Of a stretch of DNA of 64,000 bases, positions 41,095 through 52,311 are shown piece after piece. The DNA comes from Amycolatopsis saalfeldensis (GTDB lineage: Bacteria > Actinomycetota > Actinomycetes > Mycobacteriales > Pseudonocardiaceae). Under the pieces are notes generated by a model, which worked only from the letters and a program-made list of their open reading frames with translations, was not told where the DNA came from and searched no databases. The stretch spans positions 558,001-622,000 of the forward strand of contig NZ_FOEF01000002.1 in the NCBI RefSeq assembly GCF_900110575.1. The letters are read 5' to 3'. The first letter of the stretch is position 1. Each line of letters opens with the position of its first letter. The position numbers were made by a program, and so were the translations under genes.

Positions 41095-42611
41095 GAGATC
41101 GGTTCTCCCGTGGCAGTGGTGACGAGGTCGCGGTAACGGGCAACGAGTTCTTTCGTGTCGGCGAGGTCGGTGACCGCGCCGAAGATGTAGTGGTCGGGGC
41201 GGATGAACACCGCGCGGAGGCGGTGGGCTTCGAACCAGCGCGCCCAGGCCCCGTCCGGGTCACGCAGGTCGGTGCCGATCGTGAAGGCACGCCCGTCGAA
41301 GTCCTCGCTCACCTCGTCGAGGGTCAGGAGCACGGCGCCGTCGCCGGTGGCATCGTCGAGCAGCGCGCGTTGGCCGGCCCGCCCGACCGGGAACTGCGGG
41401 GCCAGGGTGCCGCGCAGCGTGCTGGTGGCGGGGCTGTCGGCGAGGACGCCGTCGCCGAGCACGGGCAGCGCGGACACCGGGAGGACACGGGCCGGGTCGG
41501 CGCCGCCGGCGATCATGCGCCGGTCGCGGTCGGCGGCCTGCCGCTCGTCCAGGACGCAGATGACGCGTCCCAGCTCGACGGACATCGCGATCGCGTGCTG
41601 CAGGTGGGCGCGGCGTTCGGAGGTGTAGGTGTCCAGCAGCGCGAACGCCGATTCACCGCGCAGCACCCGGTCGAGCTTCCAGCAGAGGTTGGCGACGTCG
41701 CGCAGGCCCGAGCACAGGCCCTGCCCCGCGAAGGGCGGCATCTGATGGGCCGCGTCGCCCGCGATCGCCAGCCGGCCGCGGTTCCAGCGGTCGGCCCAGC
41801 GGGCGGCGAACGTGTAGACGGCGTGCCGCTCCAGGCGGGAGTTCTCCGGCGTGCGCCCCCACGGGCCGAGCAGTTCCCAGGCCTTCTCGGCGGTGTTGAG
41901 CTCTTCCCGGGTTTCGCCGGGCAGCCGCATGAACTCCCAGCGGCGCCGGCCGGGGCCGCCGGAGACGATCGTGGTCGGCCGGGCCGGATCGCACAGCTGC
42001 CAGTTCTGCGGCGACCAGTCCCGCTCGTCGAGGGGGATGGTGTCGACGATGAGCCAGTCGTAGAAGAAACCCTGATCGTGCCAGCCAACGCCCAGGTGCT
42101 CGCGGACGAAGCTGTTCGCGCCGTCGCAGCCGATCACGAACCGGGCCCGCGCGCTGCGGTGCCCGACGGCCGTGTACGTCACCAGCACGTCCTCGGCCCG
42201 TTCCTCGACGCCCACGACCTCGGCGCCGCGGAGCAGAGTCACCTCCGGCATCGCCTCGACGGCCTCGGCGAGCACCTTCTCCAGATCCGGCTGGGAGAAG
42301 AAGCTCGCCGTCGGCCAGCCGCCGGGCCCGAGCCCGGACCAGTCGATCCGGACCAGGGATTCGCCGGCGGCGTTACGCCACTCGTAGTGGTCCGGCACGG
42401 CTTCGGAGATCGCCTTCACCGGCCCGGCGAGGCCCAGGCCCTGGAAGACCCGGCCGATCTCGTCGTCGAAGTGCACGGCCCGCGGCCGCGGGTACGGCTC
42501 CGGCCAGCGCTCCAGCACCAGCACGGAAAACCCGCGCCGGCCCAGCATCCGGGCCGCGGCGAGGCCCACCGGGCCGGCGCCGACGACCACCACATCGTGA
42601 ACTGTGTCCAT
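41085..42611 (-). CDS. MhpA-type FAD-dependent aromatic hydroxylase
   Basis: 508 residues from ATG 42611. FAD motif VVVGAGPVGLAAARMLGRRG (about 8-27), the DG motif GCDGANSFVREHLG (near 165) and the GD motif AIAGDAAHQMPPFAGQGLCS (near 290). These are the three hallmarks of class A flavin hydroxylases such as 3-(3-hydroxyphenyl)propionate hydroxylase. It adds a hydroxyl ortho to an existing phenol, preparing a catechol for the extradiol enzyme. First gene of the minus-strand operon, divergent from a GntR regulator. The specific phenol is not determined. Confidence 0.9.
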   Translation of the reverse strand: MDTVHDVVVVGAGPVGLAAARMLGRRGFSVLVLERWPEPYPRPRAVHFDDEIGRVFQGLGLAGPVKAISEAVPDHYEWRNAAGESLVRIDWSGLGPGGWPTASFFSQPDLEKVLAEAVEAMPEVTLLRGAEVVGVEERAEDVLVTYTAVGHRSARARFVIGCDGANSFVREHLGVGWHDQGFFYDWLIVDTIPLDERDWSPQNWQLCDPARPTTIVSGGPGRRRWEFMRLPGETREELNTAEKAWELLGPWGRTPENSRLERHAVYTFAARWADRWNRGRLAIAGDAAHQMPPFAGQGLCSGLRDVANLCWKLDRVLRGESAFALLDTYTSERRAHLQHAIAMSVELGRVICVLDERQAADRDRRMIAGGADPARVLPVSALPVLGDGVLADSPATSTLRGTLAPQFPVGRAGQRALLDDATGDGAVLLTLDEVSEDFDGRAFTIGTDLRDPDGAWARWFEAHRLRAVFIRPDHYIFGAVTDLADTKELVARYRDLVTTATGEPISCV

Positions 42612-42717
42612 ACCGCCCGCTTCGTCGGAGGTCTTTCCTGACGGTCTTTCCTGACTACGCCTCCATGTTCGAGATGTCAATGAACTTTCGAATCTCACGT
42701 GGGTAGTTGAATGTTGC

Positions 42718-42723
42718 TAGGCT
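42718..42723 (+). promoter_or_regulatory. -10 element of the GntR gene, likely leaderless
   Basis: GCTAGGCT contains TAnnnT at 42718-42723, seven bases before the ATG at 42731, with no convincing Shine-Dalgarno. The 119-base divergent region to mhpA also holds GAGAT-N17-ATCTC (about 42669-42695), a possible operator. Confidence 0.4.
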
Positions 42724-42730
42724 GGCCGGT

Positions 42731-43429
42731 ATGACCGGCACCGGCTCGACCCGCGCGGAGGGCGTTTACCAGCGCTTGCGCCACGACATCCTCGGCGGCC
42801 GCCTCGTCCCCGGCGAGCGGCTGAAGTTCCCGGACCTGTGCCGGCGCTACGAAACCAGCGTCGGCGCGGCCCGGGAGGCGTTGACGCGCCTGGTCGCCGA
42901 CGGCTTCGTGCGAACGCAGTCCAACCTCGGCTTCAGCGTGATGCCGCTGTCCCACGAGGATCTGGCGGAGCTGACCTACGCCCGGCTGGAGATCGAGTCA
43001 CTGGTGCTCAGGCTGTCGGTGCGCGACGGCGACATGGCCTGGGAGGCGGCCGCGGTCGCCGCCCACCACCTCCTCAAGCGCACGCCGTTCCTGGCGCAGG
43101 ACGACGCGACGCACCCGACGAACGCGTGGTCCGCCGCGCACGCCGCGTTCCACCGCGCGTTGCTGGCCGGGTGCCGCAACCACCGGCTGCTCGCCACGGC
43201 CACCGGGCTGCGCCAAGAGGCCGAGTTGTACCTCCAGTGGTCGGTCTCGTTCGGCCGGGAGCCCGACCGCGACCTCACGGGGGAGCATCAGGCCCTGCTC
43301 GACGCCGCCGTGGCCCGCGACGCCGACCGGGCCGCGGAACTGCTGCGCGATCACCTCGCCCACACCGCCCAGCTGCTGATCAGCGTCGCGACCGACGAGC
43401 CGAACCCGGCCCAGCCCGCGCGTCCATGA
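42731..43429 (+). CDS. GntR-family (FCD) regulator of the aromatic operon
   Basis: 232 residues. Winged helix in residues 8-70 (EGVYQRLRHDILGGRLVPGE, YETSVGAAREALTRLVADGF); FCD helical domain 80-222 with AAHAAFHRALLAGC and the terminal helix DRAAELLRDHLAHTAQLL. The in-frame TTG at 42707 is rejected in favour of ATG 42731. It is divergent from the mhpA-type operon, which is its likely target; a phenolic acid or ring-cleavage product may be the effector. Confidence 0.9.
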   Translation: MTGTGSTRAEGVYQRLRHDILGGRLVPGERLKFPDLCRRYETSVGAAREALTRLVADGFVRTQSNLGFSVMPLSHEDLAELTYARLEIESLVLRLSVRDGDMAWEAAAVAAHHLLKRTPFLAQDDATHPTNAWSAAHAAFHRALLAGCRNHRLLATATGLRQEAELYLQWSVSFGREPDRDLTGEHQALLDAAVARDADRAAELLRDHLAHTAQLLISVATDEPNPAQPARP

Positions 43430-43445
43430 CGAGCACCCGCGACCA

Positions 43446-43462
43446 CCGGACCGACCGTCCGG
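43446..43462. terminator. hairpin between convergent gntR and flavin reductase genes
   Basis: CCGGAC-cgacc-GTCCGG, a perfect 6-bp stem with a 5-base loop, lies 17 bases after the gntR stop and ends just before the flavin reductase stop. It may serve both directions. Confidence 0.5.
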
Positions 43463-43467
43463 AGAGG

Positions 43468-43962
43468 TCAGCTCGCCACCGCGAGACCGGAGTGCGTGCC
43501 GAAGACCCGGCGCGCGTAGACCAGCGGAGCGGTGGCGGTCGGCTCGGCCTCTTCGACGCCGACGACGAGCAGGACGTGGTCACCACCGTCCACGTGGCGT
43601 TCGACGCGCCCCGCCGTCCAGCCCGCGGACCCGGGCAGGTGGGGCAGCCCGGCCCGGACGGTCCAGGTGACGCCGTCGAACTTCCCGCCCGGTCCCCGGT
43701 GCGGCCGCGCGAAGGCCGAGGCCAGCTCCTGCTGGTGGGCCGCGAGGATGTTCACGCCCACCCGGCCGCCCGGCCGGAGCCGGGCCAGCAGCCCCGAGCC
43801 GCGGTCCAGGGCGAAGCTCACCAGCGGAGGGTCGAGGGAGAGCGAGGCGAAGCTCGACACGGTGCTGCCGTGCGGCCGCCCGTCCGCGGTCATCGCCGTC
43901 ACCACGGTGACCGGGGCACACACCCCGCTCATCAGCTCGACGAAGGTCTCTCGGTCGATCAT
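43468..43962 (-). CDS. flavin reductase of a two-component monooxygenase
   Basis: 164 residues from ATG 43962, placed six bases after GGGAGG. Split-barrel flavin reductase fold: TVVTAMTADGRPHGSTVSSF, SLDPPLVSFAL, and VGVNILAAHQQELASAFARP. It supplies reduced FMN or FAD from NADH to a partner oxygenase. The likely partner is the acyl-CoA-dehydrogenase-fold monooxygenase at 45597, although the genes are on opposite strands with a PucR regulator between them. Confidence 0.9.
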   Translation of the reverse strand: MIDRETFVELMSGVCAPVTVVTAMTADGRPHGSTVSSFASLSLDPPLVSFALDRGSGLLARLRPGGRVGVNILAAHQQELASAFARPHRGPGGKFDGVTWTVRAGLPHLPGSAGWTAGRVERHVDGGDHVLLVVGVEEAEPTATAPLVYARRVFGTHSGLAVAS

Positions 43963-44135
43963 CACGCGCCTCCCGGTGGGTCCGCCTGGGTCGGGGTGCG
44001 CGGCCTCGTGGGAGCACCGCGTCCGACGATCACCGAGTCAACTCCGGTTCGCGGGACGGCCGCTTGGTCCGCGGGCTCAGGATCCCGTGCGCGCGTTGGT
44101 CTGCCGCACCTGGGGCGAAAAGGACGGTGAAGATC

Positions 44136-45458
44136 ATGGACGACGAGTGCGACTGGCTGGCCTCACTGGTCCCGTCGACGGGCATCGGCCTGGACCGGGC
44201 GGCGTCCTCGGCCGCGGCCGTCGCCGATGCGGTGGCACGGGTCGGCGAGCAGCCGGTGTGCTGGGCCATCGAGCAGGGCGAGCTGGCCGCCGCTCGCATC
44301 AAGGCCGAGATTCCGCCCTTCACCGGTGGCAGCACCGCCGACGAGGTCTTGCGACGCGGCAGCGAGGCCGCGAGTCTGCGGGCCCTGCTGGTACTCGCCG
44401 AGCCGTCCGCGAACCTCGCGCCGGTCAGCGACGCGGCGCTGGCCGGGATCCGTGACTTCGTGCGCCGGAACATCCCGCTGGACCGGGTCCTGCGGGCGAT
44501 CCGGATCGGCCACGCCCAGCTGGCACAGGCGTACCTGCGGGCCTGTGAAGAGCTGGCCGCGCCGGACCGGCTCGGCTGGGAGATGAAGCGCGTCAGCGAC
44601 GAGCTGTTCCGGTTCGTCGACGGGTTCTCCGACGGCATGACCCAGGAGTACCTCGCGGAGTACGACCGCTGGGTCACCAGCGCGGCCGCCACCCGCGCGG
44701 CGACGGTCCGCGCGCTGCTGGCGGGCGAGACCACCGACGTCGCGGCGGCGTCCCGGACGCTCGGCTACCACCTGGCCTGCACCCACGTGGCGGCGATCGT
44801 CTGGGCCGCGGCCCCGGCCGAGGACCCCCGGCTGCACTCGGCGGCCGAGGGGCTGCTGCGCGGGAGCGGCGCCACCACCACCTTGGTGGTTCCGGTCGGA
44901 GCGGGCCGGGTTTGGGCCTGGGGAACGGTTCCGGCCACCGCGCGGCCGCACGGGCACCTCGACGTCGAGGAAGGGCTCCGAGCCGCGGTGGGGACTCCGG
45001 GCACGGGGATCGAGGGCTTCCGCCGGACGCACCGGGAAGCGGCGCGCACCGAGTGGCTGCGCGGCGTCGACGGCGCGGACCGGCCCCGGGTGACCGGCTA
45101 CGACGAAGTCGTCCTGCCGGTGCTGCTCAGCGCCGACCTGGAGGCGGCCCGGGAGTTCACGCGCCGCGAGCTGGGCGACCTGACCGGTCCCGGCGAGATG
45201 ATGCAGGCGCTGCGCACCACGCTGCTGCACTACCTGTCCGCCGAGCGGAGCCTCGTCCGGGTCGCGGCGGAGCTGCACATCGCCCGCGGCACCGTGGCCT
45301 ATCGCGTCAAGCGGGCGCAGGAAATCCTCGGCGGCGGGATCGCGGACCGCGGCTTCCGGCTCCAGGCCGCGCTGCTCCTGGCCGAAGAGATCGGCGAGGC
45401 GGTCCTCGGCTCCACGCCCGCGCCGCACCGGCCGTTTCCCGGCCCGCCGGCCACCTGA
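44136..45458 (+). CDS. PucR/CdaR-type regulator
   Basis: 440 residues from ATG 44136, after AAAAGGACGG. The N-terminal 180 residues are helical with no named domain (RIGHAQLAQAYLRACEELAA). The middle is a GGDEF-like sensor region, and the C-terminus (385-435) is the PucR helix-turn-helix (LLHYLSAERSLVRVAAELHI, RGTVAYRVKRAQEILGG). It lies between the flavin reductase and the monooxygenase genes and probably activates one or both. Confidence 0.9.
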   Translation: MDDECDWLASLVPSTGIGLDRAASSAAAVADAVARVGEQPVCWAIEQGELAAARIKAEIPPFTGGSTADEVLRRGSEAASLRALLVLAEPSANLAPVSDAALAGIRDFVRRNIPLDRVLRAIRIGHAQLAQAYLRACEELAAPDRLGWEMKRVSDELFRFVDGFSDGMTQEYLAEYDRWVTSAAATRAATVRALLAGETTDVAAASRTLGYHLACTHVAAIVWAAAPAEDPRLHSAAEGLLRGSGATTTLVVPVGAGRVWAWGTVPATARPHGHLDVEEGLRAAVGTPGTGIEGFRRTHREAARTEWLRGVDGADRPRVTGYDEVVLPVLLSADLEAAREFTRRELGDLTGPGEMMQALRTTLLHYLSAERSLVRVAAELHIARGTVAYRVKRAQEILGGGIADRGFRLQAALLLAEEIGEAVLGSTPAPHRPFPGPPAT

Positions 45459-45596
45459 CCCGGCAGCCGCGGACCCGGGGTCCAGCCCGGCCGCGGGATG
45501 TTGGACCCGGGGACCAAGCGAATCGCCCCGGCCCGGGGGTTGGGTGGGAACTCCGGCCGCCACGGCGGCACACCCGGACCTCGAGGAAGTGGACCG

Positions 45597-46805
45597 ATGC
45601 CGATCACCCTGGACCGCCCCGGAGCCAGCACCGCCGACCGCGAGCTGCGCGCCGAGCTGGTGGATCGCGCCGCGAAGCTGCTCCCGCTGCTGGCCGGAAA
45701 CGCCGACCGCACCGACCGCGACCGGCTGGTGGTGAAGGAGAACATCGACGCCATCGCCGGCGCCGGGCTGTTGTCCATCCTGCAGCCGGCCCGCTACGGC
45801 GGCCTCCAGACCGACTTCCGGACCTGCTTGGAGGTGTCCCGGGAGATCGCGCGGGCGTGCGGTTCGACCGCCTGGTCGACCACGCTGCTCAACGTCTGCG
45901 CGTGGTACGCCGGGCTGTTCCCGGGCCAGGCCCAGGACGACATCTGGGCCCGGGAGCCCGGCACCCGGATCGCGGGTGTCCTCGCCCCCACCGGCACCGC
46001 GCGCGAGGCCGACGGCGGCATCGTCGTCAGCGGCCGCTGGAGCCCGGCGTCGGGCTCGGCCCATGCCCAGTGGGCGATCCTCGGTGTGCTGCGCGGGACC
46101 GGCGACGGCCTCGAACCGGGGCTGGTCCTGGTCCCGATGGCCGAGCTGGCCGTCGAGGACACCTGGTTCGTGGCCGGCATGCGGGGCACCGCGTCCAACA
46201 CGCTGGCCGCCGACGAGGTTCTCGTTCCCGGGCACCGTTATCTGGCCATGCCGGACGCCTTGGAGGGCCGTTACCCGACCCCGCACACCGACGTGGCGCT
46301 TTACCGTTCGGCCTTCGTCCCGGTGTCCGCGCTGGTACTCGCCGGGCCGCAGCTCGGCCTGGCGCAGGCCGCCCTCGACCTGGTCGTGGAGAAGGCGCCC
46401 CATCGGAAGATGACCTACACCTTCTACGACAGCCAGTCCGCGGCTCCCACCACGCAGCTCGCCTTGGCGCAGGCGGCGTCGCTGATCGATTCGGCGCACC
46501 TGCACGCCTACCGGGCCGCCGCCGAGATCGACGAGGCCGCCGCGCGCGGCACGTATCCCGGCTACGACGCCCGCGCCCGCCTGCGCATGGACACGGGCGT
46601 GGCCGCGGTCAACGCCCGCGAGGCCATCCGCATCCTGATGTCCGCCCACGGCGCCGGCAGCTTCGCCGAGGCCAATCCCCTGCAGCGCATCTGGCGTGAC
46701 AGCGAGACCGGCAGCCGGCACGCGATCGTCAGCCCCGAGGTCAGCGCGGAGGTGTACGGAAAGTCGCTGCTCGGCATCCGCGGCACCGTCACCGACCTCG
46801 TCTGA
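45597..46805 (+). CDS. acyl-CoA-dehydrogenase-fold flavin-dependent monooxygenase (group D)
   Basis: 402 residues from ATG 45597, after GAGGAAG. N-terminal helices (IDAIAGAGLLSILQPARYGG), a middle beta barrel (VVSGRWSPASGSAHAQWAIL), and a C-terminal bundle (YDSQSAAPTTQLALAQAASL, then NPLQRIWRDSETGSRHAIVS). This is the pattern of HsaA/HpaB-like hydroxylases that use reduced flavin from a separate reductase. The reductase gene is 1.6 kb away. It probably hydroxylates a phenolic or steroid-derived ring; true acyl-CoA dehydrogenase activity is unlikely because the catalytic Glu is not evident. Confidence 0.87.
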   Translation: MPITLDRPGASTADRELRAELVDRAAKLLPLLAGNADRTDRDRLVVKENIDAIAGAGLLSILQPARYGGLQTDFRTCLEVSREIARACGSTAWSTTLLNVCAWYAGLFPGQAQDDIWAREPGTRIAGVLAPTGTAREADGGIVVSGRWSPASGSAHAQWAILGVLRGTGDGLEPGLVLVPMAELAVEDTWFVAGMRGTASNTLAADEVLVPGHRYLAMPDALEGRYPTPHTDVALYRSAFVPVSALVLAGPQLGLAQAALDLVVEKAPHRKMTYTFYDSQSAAPTTQLALAQAASLIDSAHLHAYRAAAEIDEAAARGTYPGYDARARLRMDTGVAAVNAREAIRILMSAHGAGSFAEANPLQRIWRDSETGSRHAIVSPEVSAEVYGKSLLGIRGTVTDLV

Positions 46806-46966
46806 GGTCCCCGTTCCGCTCAGGCGCCGAGGACGGAAAGCCTCGCCGTTCGCGCAAGCGCCGAGGTCGGTGCCGTCGGCGGCGGACAGCGCCAGTCCGG
46901 CCACCGTTGCCGCACGCGACGGGTCTCCGGCATCCGGCCGTTCTCCCCGCCGCGGCCGGGAAGCGC

Positions 46967-47875
46967 TCAGTCCGGCAGGATCCGGGGCGCGGGCAGGACC
47001 GCTTCCGCCGCAACGGCTTGCCAGGACGGCAGCCCGTCCGGCCCGGGGACGACGCGGCCGAAAACCTGGTCCCCGAAATGGCAGGCGAACCCGACCGTGT
47101 CCGGGCGAGCGAGTTCGGCGGCCAGCCGGCGGCGGGCGGCGAGCACACCGGCGGCGTCGACGTCGGGGCGCGAGGGCCACTCGGGGTGCGCGATCTGGCC
47201 CGGGAAGTGGAAAACGTCGCCGAACGCGATCACCCGGAGCGGCCCGGCCTCGATCACGTACGAGGTGTGGCCCGGGCTGTGGCCGGGCGTCACGAGGGCC
47301 CGCACGCCCGGGAAGACCTCCTCGCCATCGGCGATCTCGGTGCGGCGAGCGGCGAGCGGGCCGAGCACGGCTTCACGCGACGGCGCGCCCGGCAGCGTCT
47401 CGCCGCTCTCGTGCGGCGCCCATTCCTCGGCGGCGACCAGGTAGCGGGCGGCCGGGAAAACCGGCTGCCCGCCGTCGAAGGCCCAGCCGGTGTGGTCGAC
47501 GTGCAGATGCGTGAAGGCGAGCGCTTCGAGCTCCGCCGGCGCGATTCCCAGCGCTGCCAGCGTCTCCGGCAGCGCGCCGGAATCGGCGAACCCGATCGAC
47601 GCGCCGCCGACCCCCATTCCCCGGCTCACCACCCCGAGCCCCGCGTCGATCAGCAGCGCGCGGCCGTCGCGCTCCACGAGCAGGCCGCCGGCCGACATCG
47701 CCACGCGGCCCGCGCCGTCGAGGGCCTCCGGGTGCTCGGTCCAGTACGACTCCGGCACCTCCGGGAAGAACCCCGCCGGGGTGAGCCCCATCGCGCCGTC
47801 CACCGCGTAGGTGCACCGGACGCCGCCGGAGACCAGCACCCGCACGGCCGACTGCTCGTTCAGCGCTCCCGGCAT
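46967..47875 (-). CDS. metallo-beta-lactamase-fold hydrolase
   Basis: 302 residues from ATG 47875, with AAGGGAGA upstream. The metal motif is AFTHLHVDHTGW (HxHxDH, near 127-132), a further His lies in VTPGHSPGHTSYVI, an Asp in VIAFGDVFHFP and a His in GFACHFGD. Families with this layout include lactonases and other hydrolases of small esters. It starts 37 bases downstream of a same-strand lysR, so the two may form a unit. Substrate unknown. Confidence 0.87.
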   Translation of the reverse strand: MPGALNEQSAVRVLVSGGVRCTYAVDGAMGLTPAGFFPEVPESYWTEHPEALDGAGRVAMSAGGLLVERDGRALLIDAGLGVVSRGMGVGGASIGFADSGALPETLAALGIAPAELEALAFTHLHVDHTGWAFDGGQPVFPAARYLVAAEEWAPHESGETLPGAPSREAVLGPLAARRTEIADGEEVFPGVRALVTPGHSPGHTSYVIEAGPLRVIAFGDVFHFPGQIAHPEWPSRPDVDAAGVLAARRRLAAELARPDTVGFACHFGDQVFGRVVPGPDGLPSWQAVAAEAVLPAPRILPD

Positions 47876-47912
47876 CCCGTGGTCTCCCTTGCTGCGTGCG
47901 CCCCCGGTTCGA

Positions 47913-48842
47913 TCATGCTCCGACCAGGGACCGCGTGCCCGGCGGAAGGTGACCGGCCCCACCCTCGCCGTGCAGGAACCGGACGATGCCGTCCTGCAGC
48001 GCCCGCACCGCGCGCGGCTGCTCGACGTCACGGCGGTAGGCCAGGCGCACCACCCGGCTGAGCCCCGGCTCGGTGAACTGCGTCATCCGGAACCGGTCCC
48101 CGACCACGGTGCTCGGCACCACGGCCAGCCCGATGCCCGCCTGCACCAGCTCCAGCACGGCGTCCATCTCCCCGCCCTCGATCGCGAAGACCGGGTCGAA
48201 ACCCTCGGCACGGCAGGCGTTCACGGTCGCCTCGCGCAGGTCGTACCCGCGCCGGAACATCACCAGCGGCCGGTCCCGCAGGTCGCCGATCGCCAGCCGG
48301 CCGCGCACCGGCGCCCGCGCGGCCTTCGGCGAGATGACCACCAGCTCCTCGACGAACAGCGGCGTGCTCGACAGCCGGGGGTCGTCGTGGACCCGGCTGT
48401 CGACGATCATCGCGAGGTCCAGCGCGCCCTCGGACAGCTCGGTCTGGAGGTCGCGCGAGCCGCTTTCGTGCAGTACCAGCTCGATGCCCGGGTACGCGCG
48501 GCGGAACGCGGCGAGCATGGCCGGCAGCAGGCCGGTGCACAGGCTCGGGGTCGCGCCGAGCCGGACGCGGCCCCGGCCCAGCTCGTCCAGCTCGCGGATC
48601 GCCCGGTACGCCGTCTCGGTCTCGGCGAGGATGCGGCGCGCGATCGGCAGCAGCGTCTCCCCCGCCTCCGTCAGCGTCACGTTGCCGCGGATGCGGTGGA
48701 AGAGCGTGGCGCCGACGTCGCGTTCGAGGGCCCGGACTTGTTGCGACAGCGAGGGTTGCGCCACCCGCGCCTGTTCCGCCGCGCGCGTGAAATGACGCGT
48801 TTCCGCGACCGCCACGAAGTAGGCAAGCTGCTGGAACTGCAT
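47913..48842 (-). CDS. LysR-family regulator divergent from sdh
   Basis: 309 residues from ATG 48842. Helix-turn-helix in residues 1-60 (MQFQQLAYFVAVAETRHFTR, AQPSLSQQVRALERDVGATL); effector domain 88-285. An upstream extension of the frame overlaps the divergent promoter and is rejected. It is divergent from the succinate dehydrogenase operon with a CTCTG-N5-CAGAG dyad between, so it probably regulates sdh and itself. Confidence 0.92.
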   Translation of the reverse strand: MQFQQLAYFVAVAETRHFTRAAEQARVAQPSLSQQVRALERDVGATLFHRIRGNVTLTEAGETLLPIARRILAETETAYRAIRELDELGRGRVRLGATPSLCTGLLPAMLAAFRRAYPGIELVLHESGSRDLQTELSEGALDLAMIVDSRVHDDPRLSSTPLFVEELVVISPKAARAPVRGRLAIGDLRDRPLVMFRRGYDLREATVNACRAEGFDPVFAIEGGEMDAVLELVQAGIGLAVVPSTVVGDRFRMTQFTEPGLSRVVRLAYRRDVEQPRAVRALQDGIVRFLHGEGGAGHLPPGTRSLVGA

Positions 48843-48862
48843 GAACCCATCATAGCCGTAAG

Positions 48863-48877
48863 CTCTGATGACCAGAG
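48863..48877. promoter_or_regulatory. LysR-type operator upstream of sdhC
   Basis: CTCTG-atgac-CAGAG is a perfect dyad 35 bases upstream of the proposed sdhC -10 (TACCGT, 48912-48917) and 20 bases upstream of lysR. That distance suits LysR activation near -45 to -60. An extra CTCTGAT half-site lies at 48894. Confidence 0.55.
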
Positions 48878-48911
48878 AAATCGTGTGTTTGCCCTCTGAT
48901 CGAACCGCACC

Positions 48912-48917
48912 TACCGT
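48912..48917 (+). promoter_or_regulatory. -10 element of the sdhC promoter, likely leaderless
   Basis: CCTACCGT gives TAnnnT seven bases before a GTG at 48925. No Shine-Dalgarno precedes that GTG, and the layout repeats what is seen at 4986, 5867 and 55997. Confidence 0.4.
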
Positions 48918-48924
48918 CGAAGAC

Positions 48925-49635
48925 GTGGCACGTGAACTCGCGACGGCGCGGCGAAGCAAGCCGGCCCTGCGGCTCTTCTGGGACTCGACGATCGGCAAGA
49001 AGGCCGTGATGGCGGCGACCGGTCTGCTGTTCGTCGTCTTCCTGCTGGCGCACATGGCCGGCAACCTCAAGATCTTCTTCGGCGCGGGCACCTTCGACCA
49101 CTACGCGAGCTGGCTCCGCACGATCGGCGAGCCCGTGCTGCCGTACGCGTGGTTCCTCTGGATCCAGCGGGTGGCGCTGGTCGTCGCGCTGGTGCTGCAC
49201 GTCGTGGCGGCGGTGCAGCTTTCGCGGCGGGACCGCAAGGCCCGGCCGGTGCGCTACGTCCACGGGCAGCGGCCGCGCGCGAGTTTCGCCACGCACACCA
49301 TGCGGTGGGGCGGCGCCACGCTGGCGGTGTACATCGTCTGGCACATCCTCGACCTGACGGTCGGCGTGGCGAACCAGGACTTCGTGGCGGGGCAGCCGTT
49401 CCACAACGTGGTCGTGGACTTCCAGGTGTGGTGGGTCGACGTCATCTACCTGGTGGCGCTGCTCATGCTGGGGCTGCACATCAACCACGGCTTCTGGAGC
49501 GCGGCGCAGACGCTCGGCATCAAGAGCGCTTCGCGGGACCGGACGATCAAGACGGTCGGCAGCGTGCTCGCCGTGGTGATCACCGGCGGCTTCATGATCG
49601 TGCCGATCGCCGTCATGGCGGGATGGGTGAGTTGA
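48925..49635 (+). CDS. sdhC: succinate dehydrogenase cytochrome b subunit
   Basis: 236 residues from GTG 48925 ([20 protein letters not shown]), preferred over ATG 48868 because that ATG lies inside the LysR dyad. Five membrane helices with the haem-binding region of the single-subunit type: [20 protein letters not shown], the His in [26 protein letters not shown] and [14 protein letters not shown]. It anchors SdhAB and passes electrons to or from quinone. No SdhD gene is present, as expected for this class. It overlaps nothing; sdhA begins one base after its stop. Confidence 0.88.
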   Translation: MARELATARRSKPALRLFWDSTIGKKAVMAATGLLFVVFLLAHMAGNLKIFFGAGTFDHYASWLRTIGEPVLPYAWFLWIQRVALVVALVLHVVAAVQLSRRDRKARPVRYVHGQRPRASFATHTMRWGGATLAVYIVWHILDLTVGVANQDFVAGQPFHNVVVDFQVWWVDVIYLVALLMLGLHINHGFWSAAQTLGIKSASRDRTIKTVGSVLAVVITGGFMIVPIAVMAGWVS

Positions 49636-49636
49636 G

Positions 49637-51561
<1,925 letters not shown>

Positions 51562-51565
<4 letters not shown>

Positions 51566-52308
51566 AACTCACCGTGCGCGTCTGGCGCCAGGCCGGGCCG
51601 GACGCCGAGGGCCGCCTGGTCGGCTACCCGGTCGACGACGCCAGCCCGGACATGTCGTTCCTGGAGCTGCTCGACGTGCTCAACGAGGGCCTCGTCGAGG
51701 CGGGCGAGCAGCCGGTCGCGTTCGACCACGACTGCCGCGAGGGCATCTGCGGCTCCTGCGGCGTGGTGATCAACGGCCGCGCCCACGGCCCCGAGCGGAC
51801 CACCGCCTGCCAGCTGCACCTGCGCTCGTTCGCCGACGGCGACGTGATCGACGTCGAACCCTGGCGTGCCAAGGGTTTCCCGGTGATCAAGGACCTCGTT
51901 GTGGACCGGTCGGCCTTCGACCGAATCATCCAGTCCGGCGGTTACGTCACCGCGCCCACCGGCAGCGCGCCGGACGCCCACGCGACCCCGGTGCCGAAGC
52001 CGGACGCGGACCTCGCGTTCGACAACGCCACCTGCATCGGCTGCGGCGCCTGTGTCGCGGCCTGCCCGAACGGCTCGGCGATGCTGTTCACCTCGGCCAA
52101 GGTGGCGCACCTCAACAGCCTGCCGCAGGGCCGGCCCGAGCGGGCGCGGCGCGTGCTGGACATGGTGGACACCATGGACGCCGAGGGTTTCGGCGGCTGC
52201 ACCAACACCGGCGAGTGCGTCGCGTCGTGTCCGAAGGGCATCCCGCTGACCAGCATCGCGAACCTCAACCGCGAGTTCCTCAAGGCCGCGCGCACGTCAC
52301 GGAAGTAG
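51562..52308 (+). CDS. sdhB: succinate dehydrogenase iron-sulfur subunit
   Basis: 248 residues. The [2Fe-2S] cluster ligands are in [20 protein letters not shown] and then TTACQL. The C-terminal [4Fe-4S] motif is [15 protein letters not shown], with [16 protein letters not shown] for the second set. It carries electrons from SdhA to the SdhC haem and quinone. It ends only three bases from the stop of a convergent hydrolase gene, leaving no room for a separate terminator. Confidence 0.95.
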
Positions 52309-52311
52309 CGC

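Noticed and set aside
46806..46966. Terminator between the monooxygenase and MBL genes (CGAGG-N8-CCTCG)
   Set aside because: A stem of five pairs with no U tract is too weak to support in a genome this GC-rich.
44163..47180. Minus-strand open frame of 1005 codons
   Set aside because: It is antisense to the PucR regulator and the monooxygenase, both with strong motifs, and has no recognisable domain.
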